Positions 6,181 to 15,606 of a DNA stretch of 64,000 nt are shown one piece after another. Where the stretch lies: assembly GCA_937928755.1 (NCBI GenBank), contig CALEZI010000117.1:44136-108135 (forward strand). Reading direction: 5' to 3'. Source of the DNA: an uncultured Rhodanobacteraceae bacterium. GTDB taxonomy: Bacteria; Pseudomonadota; Gammaproteobacteria; Xanthomonadales; SZUA-5. The notes beneath the pieces are model-generated. The model was not told the origin of the DNA. It saw only the letters and a list, made by a program, of their open reading frames with translations, and did no database searches. Position 1 is the first letter of the stretch. Each line of letters begins with the position of its first letter. The position numbers and the translations under genes were made by a program.

Positions 6181-9015
6181 TTACGGCGTGAAGTTCAAGC
6201 GTGCCACCTCACCAGCCACTGCAGCATCACGTCCGATCACCAGCGGCTTGTAGGCATTCACCAGCCAACGTGGCAACTGGCTGATGTACGCCGGGCTCAG
6301 CAGCGAACCACTCTGGCCACCCGGATAGATCTGCTGGGCGCTGATCGGGGTGCTCATGCTGCCGACGAAACGTCGCACCGGGCCACCGGTGAACATGAAA
6401 CCGTTGAGTGTGTTGGCACGGACGCTGACATCGGAGTCGTCGACCACCTCGTAGTTGCCCGGACGAGCGACGCCGGGCAGGTTGGGCCCCAGATTGGTGA
6501 TCGGGAACGGATTGTTGCCCGGGATGTTGAAGGGCTCGCCGAGTGGGTGACGGAACACCTTGCGGTGCAGCTTGCCCCAGCGGTAAGCGTCCTGATTGGT
6601 CGACTGCCCGAACGCCGGCGCGAATTCGGCGCTGGCGAGCAGATTCAGGCCATCCTTGAGGCTCTTCAGCAGCAGGAAGTCGCGCGCGGCCTCCGGATTG
6701 GGTGCGCCTGCAACCACGAAGAAGTCGAGCCCCGATGCACCTTTGCCACGCGCGGTCGGGAAAGTATCCAACAGGTTCTTGATCGCACGCAGGCTCTCTT
6801 CGTTGCTCGGAAGCTGCGACGACAACCCCACCCGCGCCAATGTCGCATCCAGCACGTTGCGAACGGTCTGGTTACGCCAGAAGGTGTACAACGTGGTCGC
6901 CACCGAGTTGGCTACCTCGGCCGCCGAGGGTTCGGGTAGATTGGCCGGGTTGTCGCCCGGATCGTAACCTTCGCGGATGCCGGTCGGCGTGGTGAGGTTC
7001 CAGTCGCGGATGCGTGTGACTGCCTCGACCACTGCCGGGTCGGCGCCCAGTGCCGCCAGTTGCGACCACGCGCCGCTGGCACCGGCGTTGGCGAATGCAC
7101 TGAGCAGTGCCGGACGCAACAACTCGGCGTCGAGCGGCTGGTTGTTGGCCTGCCACTGGCGCATGTCGGCGAGCGACACCTTGACGTCGGCATCCAGCTT
7201 GGCGCGGATCAAGCGGTCGACGCGGCCCATGCGGAAATCCGCATATCCCGCATTCAGGTAATACAGACCTCCACCCGCGCGGGTCTGGTTCAGCGCGTTG
7301 TTGTCGCTGGTGGTTCCCACCGGGTCGTTGTTGGCGTTGGCAATGTAACCACTGGCCGGATTGGTCGCATTCGGCATCTCGGCGATCGGCAACAACTGGA
7401 AGGGCGTGGCCTGATTTGCCTGCGAAGTGGTGCGCGGCAACCAGTCGTGCTTGAGTGCGCCCGTTCCATCGCGGACCAGGAACGGGGGAATGTTGCCGTC
7501 GGCACGGCCGAGCGTCTGCAGGTCGGTGCGCAACGGCAGCTCGCCGGGCGCCGTGTAGGCGATATTGCCATCGACATCGGCATAGGCGAAGTTCTGGCTG
7601 GCGCCGTCGAAGAAGGTCAGTGCCTCGCGGAACTCGGCCAGGTTCTGCGCCCGCGCGATGCGCCGGTAGGCCTCCAGTTCTTGCGTCGGACCCCAGCCGG
7701 TATAGGCGAAGCTGATGCCGGTATCGCCGGTGATCGAGACCACCGGGCCGTTGTTGCGCCGCGGCACGATGATGGTCACGCCACCGTTGGTGTAACCGAT
7801 CGAACTCACCCGGGAGACGTTGTCGTTCACCTGATCGCCGAGCGAATTGGCGAAATAGCTCTGGAAAATCCAGACCACCGGCTCGGCCACGCCACTGTGG
7901 ATGGTGTGCGTCGGCAGTCCATAGGTATTCAGGCGGAATTTCTCGGAGAAGGCATCCGTCATGTCCATCGGATTGACCGTCTGCCCCCAGCAATGGCGCG
8001 TGGTGCAACCAAGCAGGATGTTCGGCGTCCCAGGTACCGAGACCCCCACCACGTCCATCGGCTGCGCAAATTGCGGGTCGGTGGACACCACGTGGGCCTC
8101 GTTCCACAGCGCCGGCATGTCCATCGACAAGTGCGGGTCGTTGGCGAGAATCGCCTTGCCGTCGACGGTCTTGCTGCCACTGATCAACCACCAGTTGCTG
8201 CCGCCGCGCTTGGCGTTGAGCTGCATCGTCGGCGCCAGCCACGGATTGTCCTTGACCGCCTCGACATGCTGACGTGCCGCTTCCAGCGTCTGCGGATCGA
8301 TCATCGGGATATTGCTTGTGTCCATGCCCGACTTGTCGGCCTCGGTGACGCCGATGCCGGCGAGGAAGCCCGGAACAGTCACCCGACCGTCGACCGGCTT
8401 CACGCGACTCAAATCCTCGAAAAACAGCCGGTTGCCATCGAAGCCGGCGGCTGCACCCGCCTGCTGATAGGCGCCCAGACGCACGGTCAGGCCGGTGTCG
8501 TTGTCGAAACCGAGCTGCCAGGCGAGGAATTTGCCGATCGCAAAGGTATCGACCGGCGACCACGGCTCGGCGCGCGTCAGTTCCAGGGCCGAATACTCGA
8601 CCGGCAGGGGATTGCTGCGCAGCCAGGCGTTGACGCCATTGGCATAGGCCTGGGTGATGCCGCGCAGTTTGGCGTTGGTTTCGACATAGGTCGCCCAGGC
8701 CGCACGGCGGATACCGAGCGTACGCAACTGCACGTCGTTGGCGAGCGCGGCAGGTCCAACCAATTCGGCATAGGTGCCACTGGCGACGCGGCGCAGGAAA
8801 TCCATCTGGAAGAAGCGGTCGCGCGCGTGACTGTAGCCGAGCAGGTAGGCGGCATCCTCGTCACTCGCGGCGAGCACCGTCGGCACGCCCTCCGCGTCGT
8901 ACGAGATCGATCCCGGCGCCTTCAGGCCGGGCGCGGAAATGGACTGGGCGGATGCCAGCGAAGCACCTCCCAGAAGGGCGACAACGAGCGCGGCAACCAG
9001 CGGCTTTTTGATCAT
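6181..9015 (-). CDS. Penicillin acylase (Ntn-hydrolase) family amidase, exported
   Basis: The protein (944 aa) is an N-terminal-nucleophile hydrolase of the penicillin acylase/acyl-homoserine-lactone acylase superfamily, made as a precursor and cut into two chains. A signal peptide ends near residue 24 (SLASAQ). The predicted beta-chain N-terminus is Ser273 in KRGGSNWW; a serine after Gly followed by Asn is the family rule for autocleavage. Other marks are YSHARDRFFQMD near the alpha-chain start and GGQSG near the C-terminus. The ATG at 9015 sits seven bases after GGAGG. Family members hydrolyse beta-lactam side chains, acyl-homoserine lactones or other acyl amides, and which applies here cannot be told. 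No luxI/luxR or beta-lactam genes are adjacent. Confidence 0.9.
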   Translation of the reverse strand: MIKKPLVAALVVALLGGASLASAQSISAPGLKAPGSISYDAEGVPTVLAASDEDAAYLLGYSHARDRFFQMDFLRRVASGTYAELVGPAALANDVQLRTLGIRRAAWATYVETNAKLRGITQAYANGVNAWLRSNPLPVEYSALELTRAEPWSPVDTFAIGKFLAWQLGFDNDTGLTVRLGAYQQAGAAAGFDGNRLFFEDLSRVKPVDGRVTVPGFLAGIGVTEADKSGMDTSNIPMIDPQTLEAARQHVEAVKDNPWLAPTMQLNAKRGGSNWWLISGSKTVDGKAILANDPHLSMDMPALWNEAHVVSTDPQFAQPMDVVGVSVPGTPNILLGCTTRHCWGQTVNPMDMTDAFSEKFRLNTYGLPTHTIHSGVAEPVVWIFQSYFANSLGDQVNDNVSRVSSIGYTNGGVTIIVPRRNNGPVVSITGDTGISFAYTGWGPTQELEAYRRIARAQNLAEFREALTFFDGASQNFAYADVDGNIAYTAPGELPLRTDLQTLGRADGNIPPFLVRDGTGALKHDWLPRTTSQANQATPFQLLPIAEMPNATNPASGYIANANNDPVGTTSDNNALNQTRAGGGLYYLNAGYADFRMGRVDRLIRAKLDADVKVSLADMRQWQANNQPLDAELLRPALLSAFANAGASGAWSQLAALGADPAVVEAVTRIRDWNLTTPTGIREGYDPGDNPANLPEPSAAEVANSVATTLYTFWRNQTVRNVLDATLARVGLSSQLPSNEESLRAIKNLLDTFPTARGKGASGLDFFVVAGAPNPEAARDFLLLKSLKDGLNLLASAEFAPAFGQSTNQDAYRWGKLHRKVFRHPLGEPFNIPGNNPFPITNLGPNLPGVARPGNYEVVDDSDVSVRANTLNGFMFTGGPVRRFVGSMSTPISAQQIYPGGQSGSLLSPAYISQLPRWLVNAYKPLVIGRDAAVAGEVARLNFTP

Positions 9016-9110
9016 CACGGCACCTCCTCAGAGAAAACACCCGGAGCATCCTACGAGCAGCGTCCGAGTGCACGTTGCGCTGCGTCAATACGGTTACTTG
9101 CCCGACTTGT

Positions 9111-9929
9111 TCAATCCCGACTGCGCGGTCCGATCGGCGTCTCCGGTACCGGATAGCCGGCCGCGGTGAACACTTCGACGATCTTGCGATTGGTGTCGAA
9201 ATACACCTGCCAGTAGTTGTCCGTGTGGGTGTACGGCCGCACACACAATTTTGGTCCCTCGGGCGTGAACTCCAATATGTCGATTTCCGGTGCCGGATTG
9301 CTGCACACGTTGGCGATCGATGCGATGACCGGCTTCAGGCGGGCGATGGCATCGATCGGATCCACGCTGTTGGCGATCTTTGCCACGCAGTCGACGCGCC
9401 GATGCGGCAGCACGCTGAAGTTCTGGATGTTGTCGGCGAAGATCTTGTTGTTGCCCACCACCACGACGGTATTGTCCGGGGTCACGATGGTGGTCGCGAA
9501 CAGTCCGAGCTCGCGCACGGTGCCAAGCGTGCCGCCGGCGCAGATGAAATCGCCCACGTTGTACGGGCGCAGCACCTGCATGAAGATGCCGGCGGCGAAA
9601 CTGCCGAGCATGCCGCTCCACGCCGCGCCGATCGCCAGTCCGGCGCCGGCCAGCAAAGCGGCGAACGAGGTCGTCTTGACCCCGAACATCTCCATCAGCG
9701 CGAGGATCAACACGATGTTGAGCAACACCGAGACGATCGACCGCAGGTAATTGATCAGCGTGACATCGAGCTTCTTCGCGCGCTCCATCACCGCGCCCAT
9801 GGCGCGTACCGCCATGCCGATCAACCAGCGACCGACCACCCAGGCAACGATGGCACCGAGAATCTTGAGACCGATATCGACGCCCTGTGTGCTCAAGTAG
9901 GCCCACGCGCCCTGCAATGTGTCGTTCAT
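9111..9929 (-). CDS. MscS-family small-conductance mechanosensitive channel
   Basis: This 272-aa inner-membrane protein releases solutes under hypo-osmotic stress. Three membrane segments occupy about residues 15-105. The third is the glycine/alanine-rich pore helix (AALLAGAGLAIGAAWSG), followed by the MscS beta-domain start RPYNVGDFI and a C-terminal alpha/beta domain ending near RSRD. The length matches E. coli MscS. I chose the ATG at 9929, preceded by GAGGA, because the in-frame extension upstream has no channel-like content. Confidence 0.93.
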   Translation of the reverse strand: MNDTLQGAWAYLSTQGVDIGLKILGAIVAWVVGRWLIGMAVRAMGAVMERAKKLDVTLINYLRSIVSVLLNIVLILALMEMFGVKTTSFAALLAGAGLAIGAAWSGMLGSFAAGIFMQVLRPYNVGDFICAGGTLGTVRELGLFATTIVTPDNTVVVVGNNKIFADNIQNFSVLPHRRVDCVAKIANSVDPIDAIARLKPVIASIANVCSNPAPEIDILEFTPEGPKLCVRPYTHTDNYWQVYFDTNRKIVEVFTAAGYPVPETPIGPRSRD

Positions 9930-10288
9930 GGCGGTCCTCGCGATTGTCAGTGATGTCGGCTCACGTTCTGCTGCGGTGTTCCCACAATTTGCGTTGAGCC
10001 CGTCGGCATAGCCGCCGGGCGTTCGACCGATCGCGCGGCATGCCGCGCAAACTTGATCGGTCTCACTTTCGCGATAACCTTGCCCGGCCCGCAACAAGTT
10101 GCGTGCGTTCAAGCCGGCGCGCGGCATGCCGCGCCAGCGGCCGGCTTTCACCCTTCACGCGCCTTGCCTGGCGATGAAATCGATCGGAACTTTCTTCAAG
10201 TTACTTCTTGGACACCACACTAACGACTGCGCATGCGCGAAGCAATCGCGACATGCCGATAGTGGAACGCGGCGCCATCAGTGCAGTG
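9930..10288. other. Gene-free stretch with two copies of a nested 16-bp palindrome
   Basis: This 359-bp gap between the channel gene and the surface-protein gene contains no credible ORF. The perfect palindrome GCGCGGCATGCCGCGC occurs twice, at 10033-10048 and 10119-10134. The first is nested in GACCGATC/GATCGGTC arms (10025-10032, 10055-10062), the second in AAGCCGG/CCGGCTT arms (10111-10117, 10141-10147). The remaining sequence shows no clear promoter or terminator. Confidence 0.6.
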
Positions 10289-12709
10289 TCACGGCGTCAG
10301 GCGCACCTTGAGCAGCACCAAATCCAGTTGTGCCTGCATCGCCTGAATTTCGCGACGCAAAGTCGCGAGTTCTGCGCTCTGCGCGGCATCGGCGGGGTTG
10401 AGACCCACCAGCGCCCGAACGATTTGTGGACCGTCCCGCGTGCTGGCGCTCCAGGCACGACCGACGACGAGCGGCAGATCATCATACGCAAGCTCGCTGA
10501 TCGGCACGGCGCGCGCGCGGCCGCCACCGGCGGCGACCAGAAAATCACCGGCAGCGACATGGCCGACCACACGCACATCGACCTGGCCGATGAAGGCGAT
10601 CAGTGCGTGCGTCGCGCGCCGGCTCTCGCCGGGATCGTTGCCGCTGATCGCCGGATTGCTCGATACGACCGCCAATTGCTGGGCACCGAGGATATCGAGA
10701 CCGACCATGCCATCTCGGATGCCGACGACGCTGCCCGGCGGCAATCCGGCGTTTGCATCGGCTTTCGGCAGGTACTCGGCGTAGTCACCGCCGCTGCTGT
10801 TGAAGACAACGCCGCCGGAGCCGTTGCCCTCGACCGAACCGATCGCCGCGGCGCTGCCGTTCTGGAAGGTCAGGAAATTGTTGGAGGTCGTCGGCAGCGG
10901 GACGTTGACGCGGATCGCCAGCCCGTCCGGCGTCACGCCGCCGGATTGCGCGGCGTTGTTGCGGATCAGCGCCGCATGTCCGTTGCGCTCGGCCACCACA
11001 TCGAAAGCGGTGATCGGATCGTTGGTATTGAAGCCAAACCCACCGCCGGCACGGATCAGGAACTGGTTGTCGCCGGAAGAAACGAAGTCGGTAGCGGTGC
11101 TGTCGGCCCACACAAAGGTGCCGGCATCGCCCAGGGCGTCTCCCGACAACGCGACGTCCTGGCAACCGAATCGCGGCAGACCCGAAGAAGTGCCAGGGCG
11201 CACTTTCGCGCTGCGTCCGGCGGCCAGCGAATAGGACCCGCCGGCGCAATTGTCGGAGCCGCCCGGGACCATGCTCAACCCGCCGCTGGCAGAGTTGATG
11301 TTGCCTCCGGCGACCGTGCTCCAGGGGCCACTGGCGGTGTTGACGCCACCACCGCCGACGACGCTGCGGCTGCCAACTGCCTGGTTGGCCTCGCCGCCGG
11401 AAACCGTGTCGTGGTCCGCGGCAGCGGTGTTGGCGAAGCCGCCGCTCACCACACTGCGTTGTCCGGTAGCGGCGTTGCCGGCGCCACCGGCGACGGCGCT
11501 GTTTTCGCCGCTTGCGCCATTGTTCGTGCCACCGGCAACAGTGCTGCCGGTCGCGCTGGCGCTATTACTGTCGCCACCGCCGACGCTGGCGAATGGCGCG
11601 CTCAGCGGATCCTCGCCGAGATCGCCAGCGCGATGGCCAAATCCACCGGCGATGGTGCCGTAGTGATCGCTGACCACGTGCGCGCGCTCGCCGGTGTAGC
11701 TGGGGTCGCTGTCGCCAGCCGGCACTCCGCCGCCAGAAATGGTGGCACCGCGCACGCTTGCGGGCGCAATCGTGTTGGCCGAACTGCCGAAGCGTATGTT
11801 GGCGGTCGCGCCGCCGGCTGGCCCGGTCAGAACCACACTCTGCAGCGAGGCCACGGTGGTGTTGTTGACGCGCAAGTTCAACGGCTGATTGTCGACGGTG
11901 CCGAGGAATGCAGACGCCGGATTGCCGGAATTGCCGCTCAACGACCAGGCCGGCGTCGCCACCGCCACGCAAACCGCGGCACCATCCGCCGCAATCGACT
12001 GCAGGTACTGGCCTGCCGGGCAACTCAACGGGCTGGCTGCGGTACGTCGCTGCACGCTCGCGTCGCTGCCGAGGGTGAGCGTGCGCGCGGCGATGCTGCC
12101 GGTGATGCCACCGCCGCCGGTTACGGCGGTCACGCCGGTGTCGGCATCGCTGGCGCAATTCACGTTGCCGGTGGCCTGCACGCCCTGCATGAACTGGCCA
12201 GCGGCGCAGTTGCCGCTGACCCGCACCTGCACCTGGGCCGGGTTGATCTCGGCACTGCCGACGGTGCCGTTGACGATGCTGGTTGCATTCACCGAGTCCG
12301 GTCCGGCGACCAGCGCCAGATCGGCGCTGATCGCCTTGCTCGCATACGGCACCTCGCGCACATTGGTGCGCGGGTTCAGCGTGGTGTAGGCGCCGGTCGA
12401 GGCGCCATCGCGGATGCGGACTTCGAGCCAGCGCTGGTCGCTGGCGGAAAACGGCGACGGCAACCCGAAGTTCAGGTCGCGGTTGAGCAATCCCCCGGTC
12501 AACGCCAGGTCGGCGACCACCACGGTCTGGCCGACCTGGGCTCCTGCAGCGGACTGGTTGAACAGGCGGAATTCGAGATCGAAGACGCCATTCGCCGGCA
12601 CCCCTGCCACGCGCAACTGACCCTGGTAGCTGAGCGTGCCGTCCACGCTTTGCGCCCGGGCGCCGCATGCCAGCGCAAACAGCGCCAGCCCAAGCAACCG
12701 CTGCCGCAT
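10289..12709 (-). CDS. Secreted protein with YadA-like head repeats and C-terminal coiled coil
   Basis: The 806-aa product is predicted to be exported (signal peptide ending ACGARAQS near residue 20) and fibrous. After a beta-rich N-terminal region there is a run of about eight 15-residue repeats of the form V-x-GG-x-x-N-x-A-x-G-x-x-S, typical of the left-handed beta-roll head of YadA/Hep-Hag adhesins. Next comes a phage-tail-fibre-like region (DYAEYLP) and a final heptad-like helix (AELATLRREIQAMQAQLDLVLLK). A YadA membrane anchor is not visible, so it is not a standard trimeric autotransporter. The ATG at 12709 has AGGAG seven bases upstream. It follows the small tailed protein at 12721-12990, probably in one transcript. 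Function in adhesion or surface structure is inferred from fold only. Confidence 0.75.
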   Translation of the reverse strand: MRQRLLGLALFALACGARAQSVDGTLSYQGQLRVAGVPANGVFDLEFRLFNQSAAGAQVGQTVVVADLALTGGLLNRDLNFGLPSPFSASDQRWLEVRIRDGASTGAYTTLNPRTNVREVPYASKAISADLALVAGPDSVNATSIVNGTVGSAEINPAQVQVRVSGNCAAGQFMQGVQATGNVNCASDADTGVTAVTGGGGITGSIAARTLTLGSDASVQRRTAASPLSCPAGQYLQSIAADGAAVCVAVATPAWSLSGNSGNPASAFLGTVDNQPLNLRVNNTTVASLQSVVLTGPAGGATANIRFGSSANTIAPASVRGATISGGGVPAGDSDPSYTGERAHVVSDHYGTIAGGFGHRAGDLGEDPLSAPFASVGGGDSNSASATGSTVAGGTNNGASGENSAVAGGAGNAATGQRSVVSGGFANTAAADHDTVSGGEANQAVGSRSVVGGGGVNTASGPWSTVAGGNINSASGGLSMVPGGSDNCAGGSYSLAAGRSAKVRPGTSSGLPRFGCQDVALSGDALGDAGTFVWADSTATDFVSSGDNQFLIRAGGGFGFNTNDPITAFDVVAERNGHAALIRNNAAQSGGVTPDGLAIRVNVPLPTTSNNFLTFQNGSAAAIGSVEGNGSGGVVFNSSGGDYAEYLPKADANAGLPPGSVVGIRDGMVGLDILGAQQLAVVSSNPAISGNDPGESRRATHALIAFIGQVDVRVVGHVAAGDFLVAAGGGRARAVPISELAYDDLPLVVGRAWSASTRDGPQIVRALVGLNPADAAQSAELATLRREIQAMQAQLDLVLLKVRLTP

Positions 12710-12720
12710 CGGAGTTCTCC

Positions 12721-12990
12721 TCATTGCTCGAAGCCGTTGGCGAACAACGCATCGGGCGGGATTTCGACACCTGCCCAGAAACCGCCGGCCAATTCGAAGC
12801 TGCCACCGGTCATCGGCGGACTGGCCTCGAACTGCCCAAGTGTATGGTCGACGAGGACACTGGCGCCGGCAGCGCTCCCGCTGCCCCCTTTCAAGGTCGA
12901 CCAACGCAGGTCATAGGAGCCACCCTGCTGCGCCGACAAGGGTGCGCCGACCACCAGTAGAAGAACCCAGCGCAAACGGCCAGCAGGCAT
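12721..12990 (-). CDS. Small secreted protein with C-terminal LFANGFEQ tail
   Basis: This 89-aa protein has a signal peptide (LLLVVGAPLSAQ). The short mature domain contains DHTLGQFEASPPMTGGSFELAGGFWAG, a Gly-rich pattern seen in many exported proteins just before C-terminal sorting tails. The chain ends DALFANGFEQ. The same [LM]F-x-x-GFE tail occurs in three other exported proteins of this window. The gene precedes the YadA-like protein gene by 11 bp and is probably co-transcribed. No enzyme motif is present. Confidence 0.7.
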   Translation of the reverse strand: MPAGRLRWVLLLVVGAPLSAQQGGSYDLRWSTLKGGSGSAAGASVLVDHTLGQFEASPPMTGGSFELAGGFWAGVEIPPDALFANGFEQ

Positions 12991-13153
12991 GCGGCACCCG
13001 GAGGAAGCGACCCGATGAATGATGGTACGGGTTAAACCGCTCCAGCGGGCCAGCGCGGTCGCAGATTTTCTCTGCGGCGGGTTCTCCGGCCGGCCCGATG
13101 CAGCGAGGTCAACGTGGACAGGGTCAGCACGCCAAGCCTCGACCAGCAGGACC

Positions 13154-14146
13154 TCAACCGTAATCCAGCGGTTTCGCCGGACCGCGAAACACGCTGTAGG
13201 TGTAAGCCGAATAGCCGAGGATCATCGGCAGCGTCACAGCCACCCCGAACAGGATGATCCACAGCGATCCGCTCGCCGCCGCCGCCTGATGGATGGTGAT
13301 GCGATCGACCACCAGATACGGGTACAGGCTGTAGGCGAGACCTGCGAAAGCACTGGTGAACAATCCGACCGCGCAGGCGAAGGGCAGCTTCGGCGCACCG
13401 CTGATGCCACCTGACAACCGGCGCAGGGATCGATCTGCCAACAACACCAGCGCCACGCTGGCCAGGGGTATCGGCATCAGCAACAGAAAGTTGGGCAGCG
13501 CGAACCACTTGTCGAAGATCCGCGCACTGACCAGCGGCGTGGCGATCGACACCCCGGCAATGCCGAACGCGGTCAACCACAACGCCACGCGCGCCCAGCG
13601 CACCGCCTTCGCCTGCAGTTCGCCGCCGGTCTTCAGCATCAACCAGGTGGCGCCAAGCAGGCTGTAGCCCGCCAGCAGGCAGACACCGATGAAACCGGCG
13701 AAGGTGAAATTGGCGAGGCTCCACTCGAAGCCCAGAATGTAGGCGCCGAGCATGAAGCCCTGCGACAGCGCGGCGAGCGCCGAACCGGCGAAGAATGCGC
13801 GGTCCCACAGATGCTTGTGTTGCGCGCGCGCCTTGACGCGGAAGTCGAAAGCCACCCCGCGCAGGATCAGCGCAATCAGCATCAGCGTGACCGGCATGTA
13901 GAGCGCGCCGAGAATGACGCCATGAGCAACCGGAAAGGCGATCAGCAGGATGCCGACACCGAGCACCAGCCAGGTTTCGTTGGCATCCCAGAACGGTCCG
14001 ATCGACGCGATCATCAGGTCCTTCTGCGCCTCGTCGGCGCCGGGCAGAAGGATGCCCACGCCAAGGTCGAAGCCATCCAGGATCACGTAGGCGAACATCG
14101 CCACGCCCATCAGTGCCATGAAGATTTCCGGCAACCAGGCGCTCAT
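13154..14146 (-). CDS. cydB: Cytochrome bd-type ubiquinol oxidase subunit II
   Basis: The 330-aa inner-membrane subunit has about eight to nine hydrophobic segments and the family start (LPEIFMALMGVAMFAYVILDGFDLGVGIL). It pairs with CydA to form the terminal oxidase that oxidises quinol and reduces O2 to water. The start overlaps the stop of cydA as ATGA. No cydX-like small ORF was found in the 163 bp after the gene. With the short-Q-loop CydA next door, it fits the cyanide-insensitive CioAB subgroup. Confidence 0.95.
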   Translation of the reverse strand: MSAWLPEIFMALMGVAMFAYVILDGFDLGVGILLPGADEAQKDLMIASIGPFWDANETWLVLGVGILLIAFPVAHGVILGALYMPVTLMLIALILRGVAFDFRVKARAQHKHLWDRAFFAGSALAALSQGFMLGAYILGFEWSLANFTFAGFIGVCLLAGYSLLGATWLMLKTGGELQAKAVRWARVALWLTAFGIAGVSIATPLVSARIFDKWFALPNFLLLMPIPLASVALVLLADRSLRRLSGGISGAPKLPFACAVGLFTSAFAGLAYSLYPYLVVDRITIHQAAAASGSLWIILFGVAVTLPMILGYSAYTYSVFRGPAKPLDYG

Positions 14147-15492
14147 GGCGTCACCGCCTGCAGCGACGGCGCCACGGCGGGCTGGTCATGACCTTGCATC
14201 GCCTTGCGCATCAAGTGAAACAACACGCTGATGAAGGCCAGCAGCAGAACCGCGTACACCATCAGGTACAAGGCGAGGCTGATGCCGATCATCGACGCTG
14301 GCACGCTGGAAGCGGCGTCCGCGGTCGCCAGGGTGCCGTAGACCAGCCAAGGCTGGCGCCCGATCTCGGTGACGTACCAACCGGCGAGCGTCGCCACCCA
14401 ACCGGAAAAGGTCATCGCCACCAGCGCGTGCGCCAACCACGGTCGCGGCTCGCGACCCCGGCGCAACTGCCAGGTCGCAAGCCAGCTCAGCGCCAGCATC
14501 AACATGCCGATACCGACCATCAGGCGAAAGCCGAAGAACAGCGGAGCCACCGGCGGATGATGTTCGAAATCGTTCAGCCCGCGCACCACCCCATCGGCAT
14601 CGTGGGTCAGGATCAAGCTGGCCAGCTTCGGCACGGCGATCTCGAAATGGTTGCTGCGCGTCGCTTCGTCCGGCCACGCGAACAAACGCAGCGCAGCGCC
14701 CTGCTCCGTTTCCCAGATGCCTTCCATCGCCGCCACCTTGGCCGGCTGGTGCTCGAGCGTATTCAAGCCATGCAGATCGCCGGCGAGGATCTGCAAGGGA
14801 ATCAGCAGCGCCGCGAGACGCACGCCGGTACCCAGCGTAACGCGCACTTCTTCGCCGCGATCGCCCTTCAGCCAGCGCCATGCCGACAAGCCCGCGATGA
14901 GAAACGCCACGGTCAGGCCCGATGCCAGCAGCATGTGCGTCAGGCGGTACGGCATTGACGGATTGAACACGATGGCCAGCCAGTCGGTAGGGTGCGCCTG
15001 ACCCGCGATCATTTCGAAGCCAACCGGCGTGTGCATCCACGAATTCAGCACCAGGATCCAGAACGCCGACAAGGTGGTGCCGAACGCGACCAGAAAGGTC
15101 GCCAGCGTGTGCACGCGGTCGGACACCCGGTTCTGGCCATACAGCATGATTCCGAGAAACGCCGCTTCGAGGAAAAAAGCAGTCAGCACTTCGTAGCCCA
15201 GCAACGGCCCGGCAATGTTGCCGACGCTTTCCATGAAACCCGGCCAGTTGGTGCCGAACTGGAAGCTCATGGTGATGCCGCTGACCACGCCGAGCGCGAA
15301 TGCCAGCGCAAACACCTTGACCCAGGTGCGATAGGCCGCCTGCCATTTGGGATCGCCGCTGCGGCGCCAGCGCAACTTGAAGTACAGCAACACCCAGCCA
15401 AGCGCGATGGTGATGGTCGGAAACAGGATGTGGAAGCTGATGTTCGCGGCAAACTGGATGCGCGCGAGGATCAGTGAGTCGATGCTGTCCAT
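14143..15492 (-). CDS. cydA: Cytochrome bd-type ubiquinol oxidase subunit I (CIO-like)
   Basis: This 449-aa haem-bearing subunit is clearly shorter than E. coli CydA (about 520 aa), mainly in the quinol loop, which is the hallmark of CioA-type oxidases. The N-terminus carries the conserved haem-ligand His21 (ISFHILFP), and the GRQPW motif near residue 375 lies at the expected place. CioAB oxidases work in microaerobic conditions and resist cyanide. The gene is headed by a GGAG site about 12 bases from ATG and sits just downstream of a GbsR/MarR-type regulator gene, with a REP-like hairpin between them. Regulation by that protein is likely but inferred from position. Confidence 0.95.
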   Translation of the reverse strand: MDSIDSLILARIQFAANISFHILFPTITIALGWVLLYFKLRWRRSGDPKWQAAYRTWVKVFALAFALGVVSGITMSFQFGTNWPGFMESVGNIAGPLLGYEVLTAFFLEAAFLGIMLYGQNRVSDRVHTLATFLVAFGTTLSAFWILVLNSWMHTPVGFEMIAGQAHPTDWLAIVFNPSMPYRLTHMLLASGLTVAFLIAGLSAWRWLKGDRGEEVRVTLGTGVRLAALLIPLQILAGDLHGLNTLEHQPAKVAAMEGIWETEQGAALRLFAWPDEATRSNHFEIAVPKLASLILTHDADGVVRGLNDFEHHPPVAPLFFGFRLMVGIGMLMLALSWLATWQLRRGREPRPWLAHALVAMTFSGWVATLAGWYVTEIGRQPWLVYGTLATADAASSVPASMIGISLALYLMVYAVLLLAFISVLFHLMRKAMQGHDQPAVAPSLQAVTP

Positions 15493-15540
15493 GTTCCGGT
15501 TCTTCTCCTCACAATCATCCGACGGGACGAAGCTCTTGAG

Positions 15541-15606
15541 GGAGCGACGTGCACGTCGCGACCGATCGCCCGCCGGGGGCCGTGGTCGCGACGTTCACGT
15601 CGGTCC
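15541..15606. repeat. REP-like hairpin between regulator and cydA
   Basis: Arms 15541-15563 and 15584-15606 (GGAGCGACGTGCACG ... CGTCGGTCC) pair almost fully. The right arm's last base is the first plus-strand base of the regulator's stop codon (TAG on the minus strand). It could act as an attenuator or mRNA-stability element between the regulator and cydAB. Confidence 0.7.

Noticed and set aside
6181..9015. Acylase as a beta-lactam resistance gene
   Set aside because: The family has many substrates and no resistance context is present.
10208..12916. 902-codon open frame opposite the YadA-like gene
   Set aside because: The minus-strand frame has the signal peptide, repeats and ribosome-binding site; the plus-strand frame is its mirror with no domain.
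12991..13153. A cydX gene after cydB
   Set aside because: No short ORF with a single membrane helix and the conserved Trp pattern is present.
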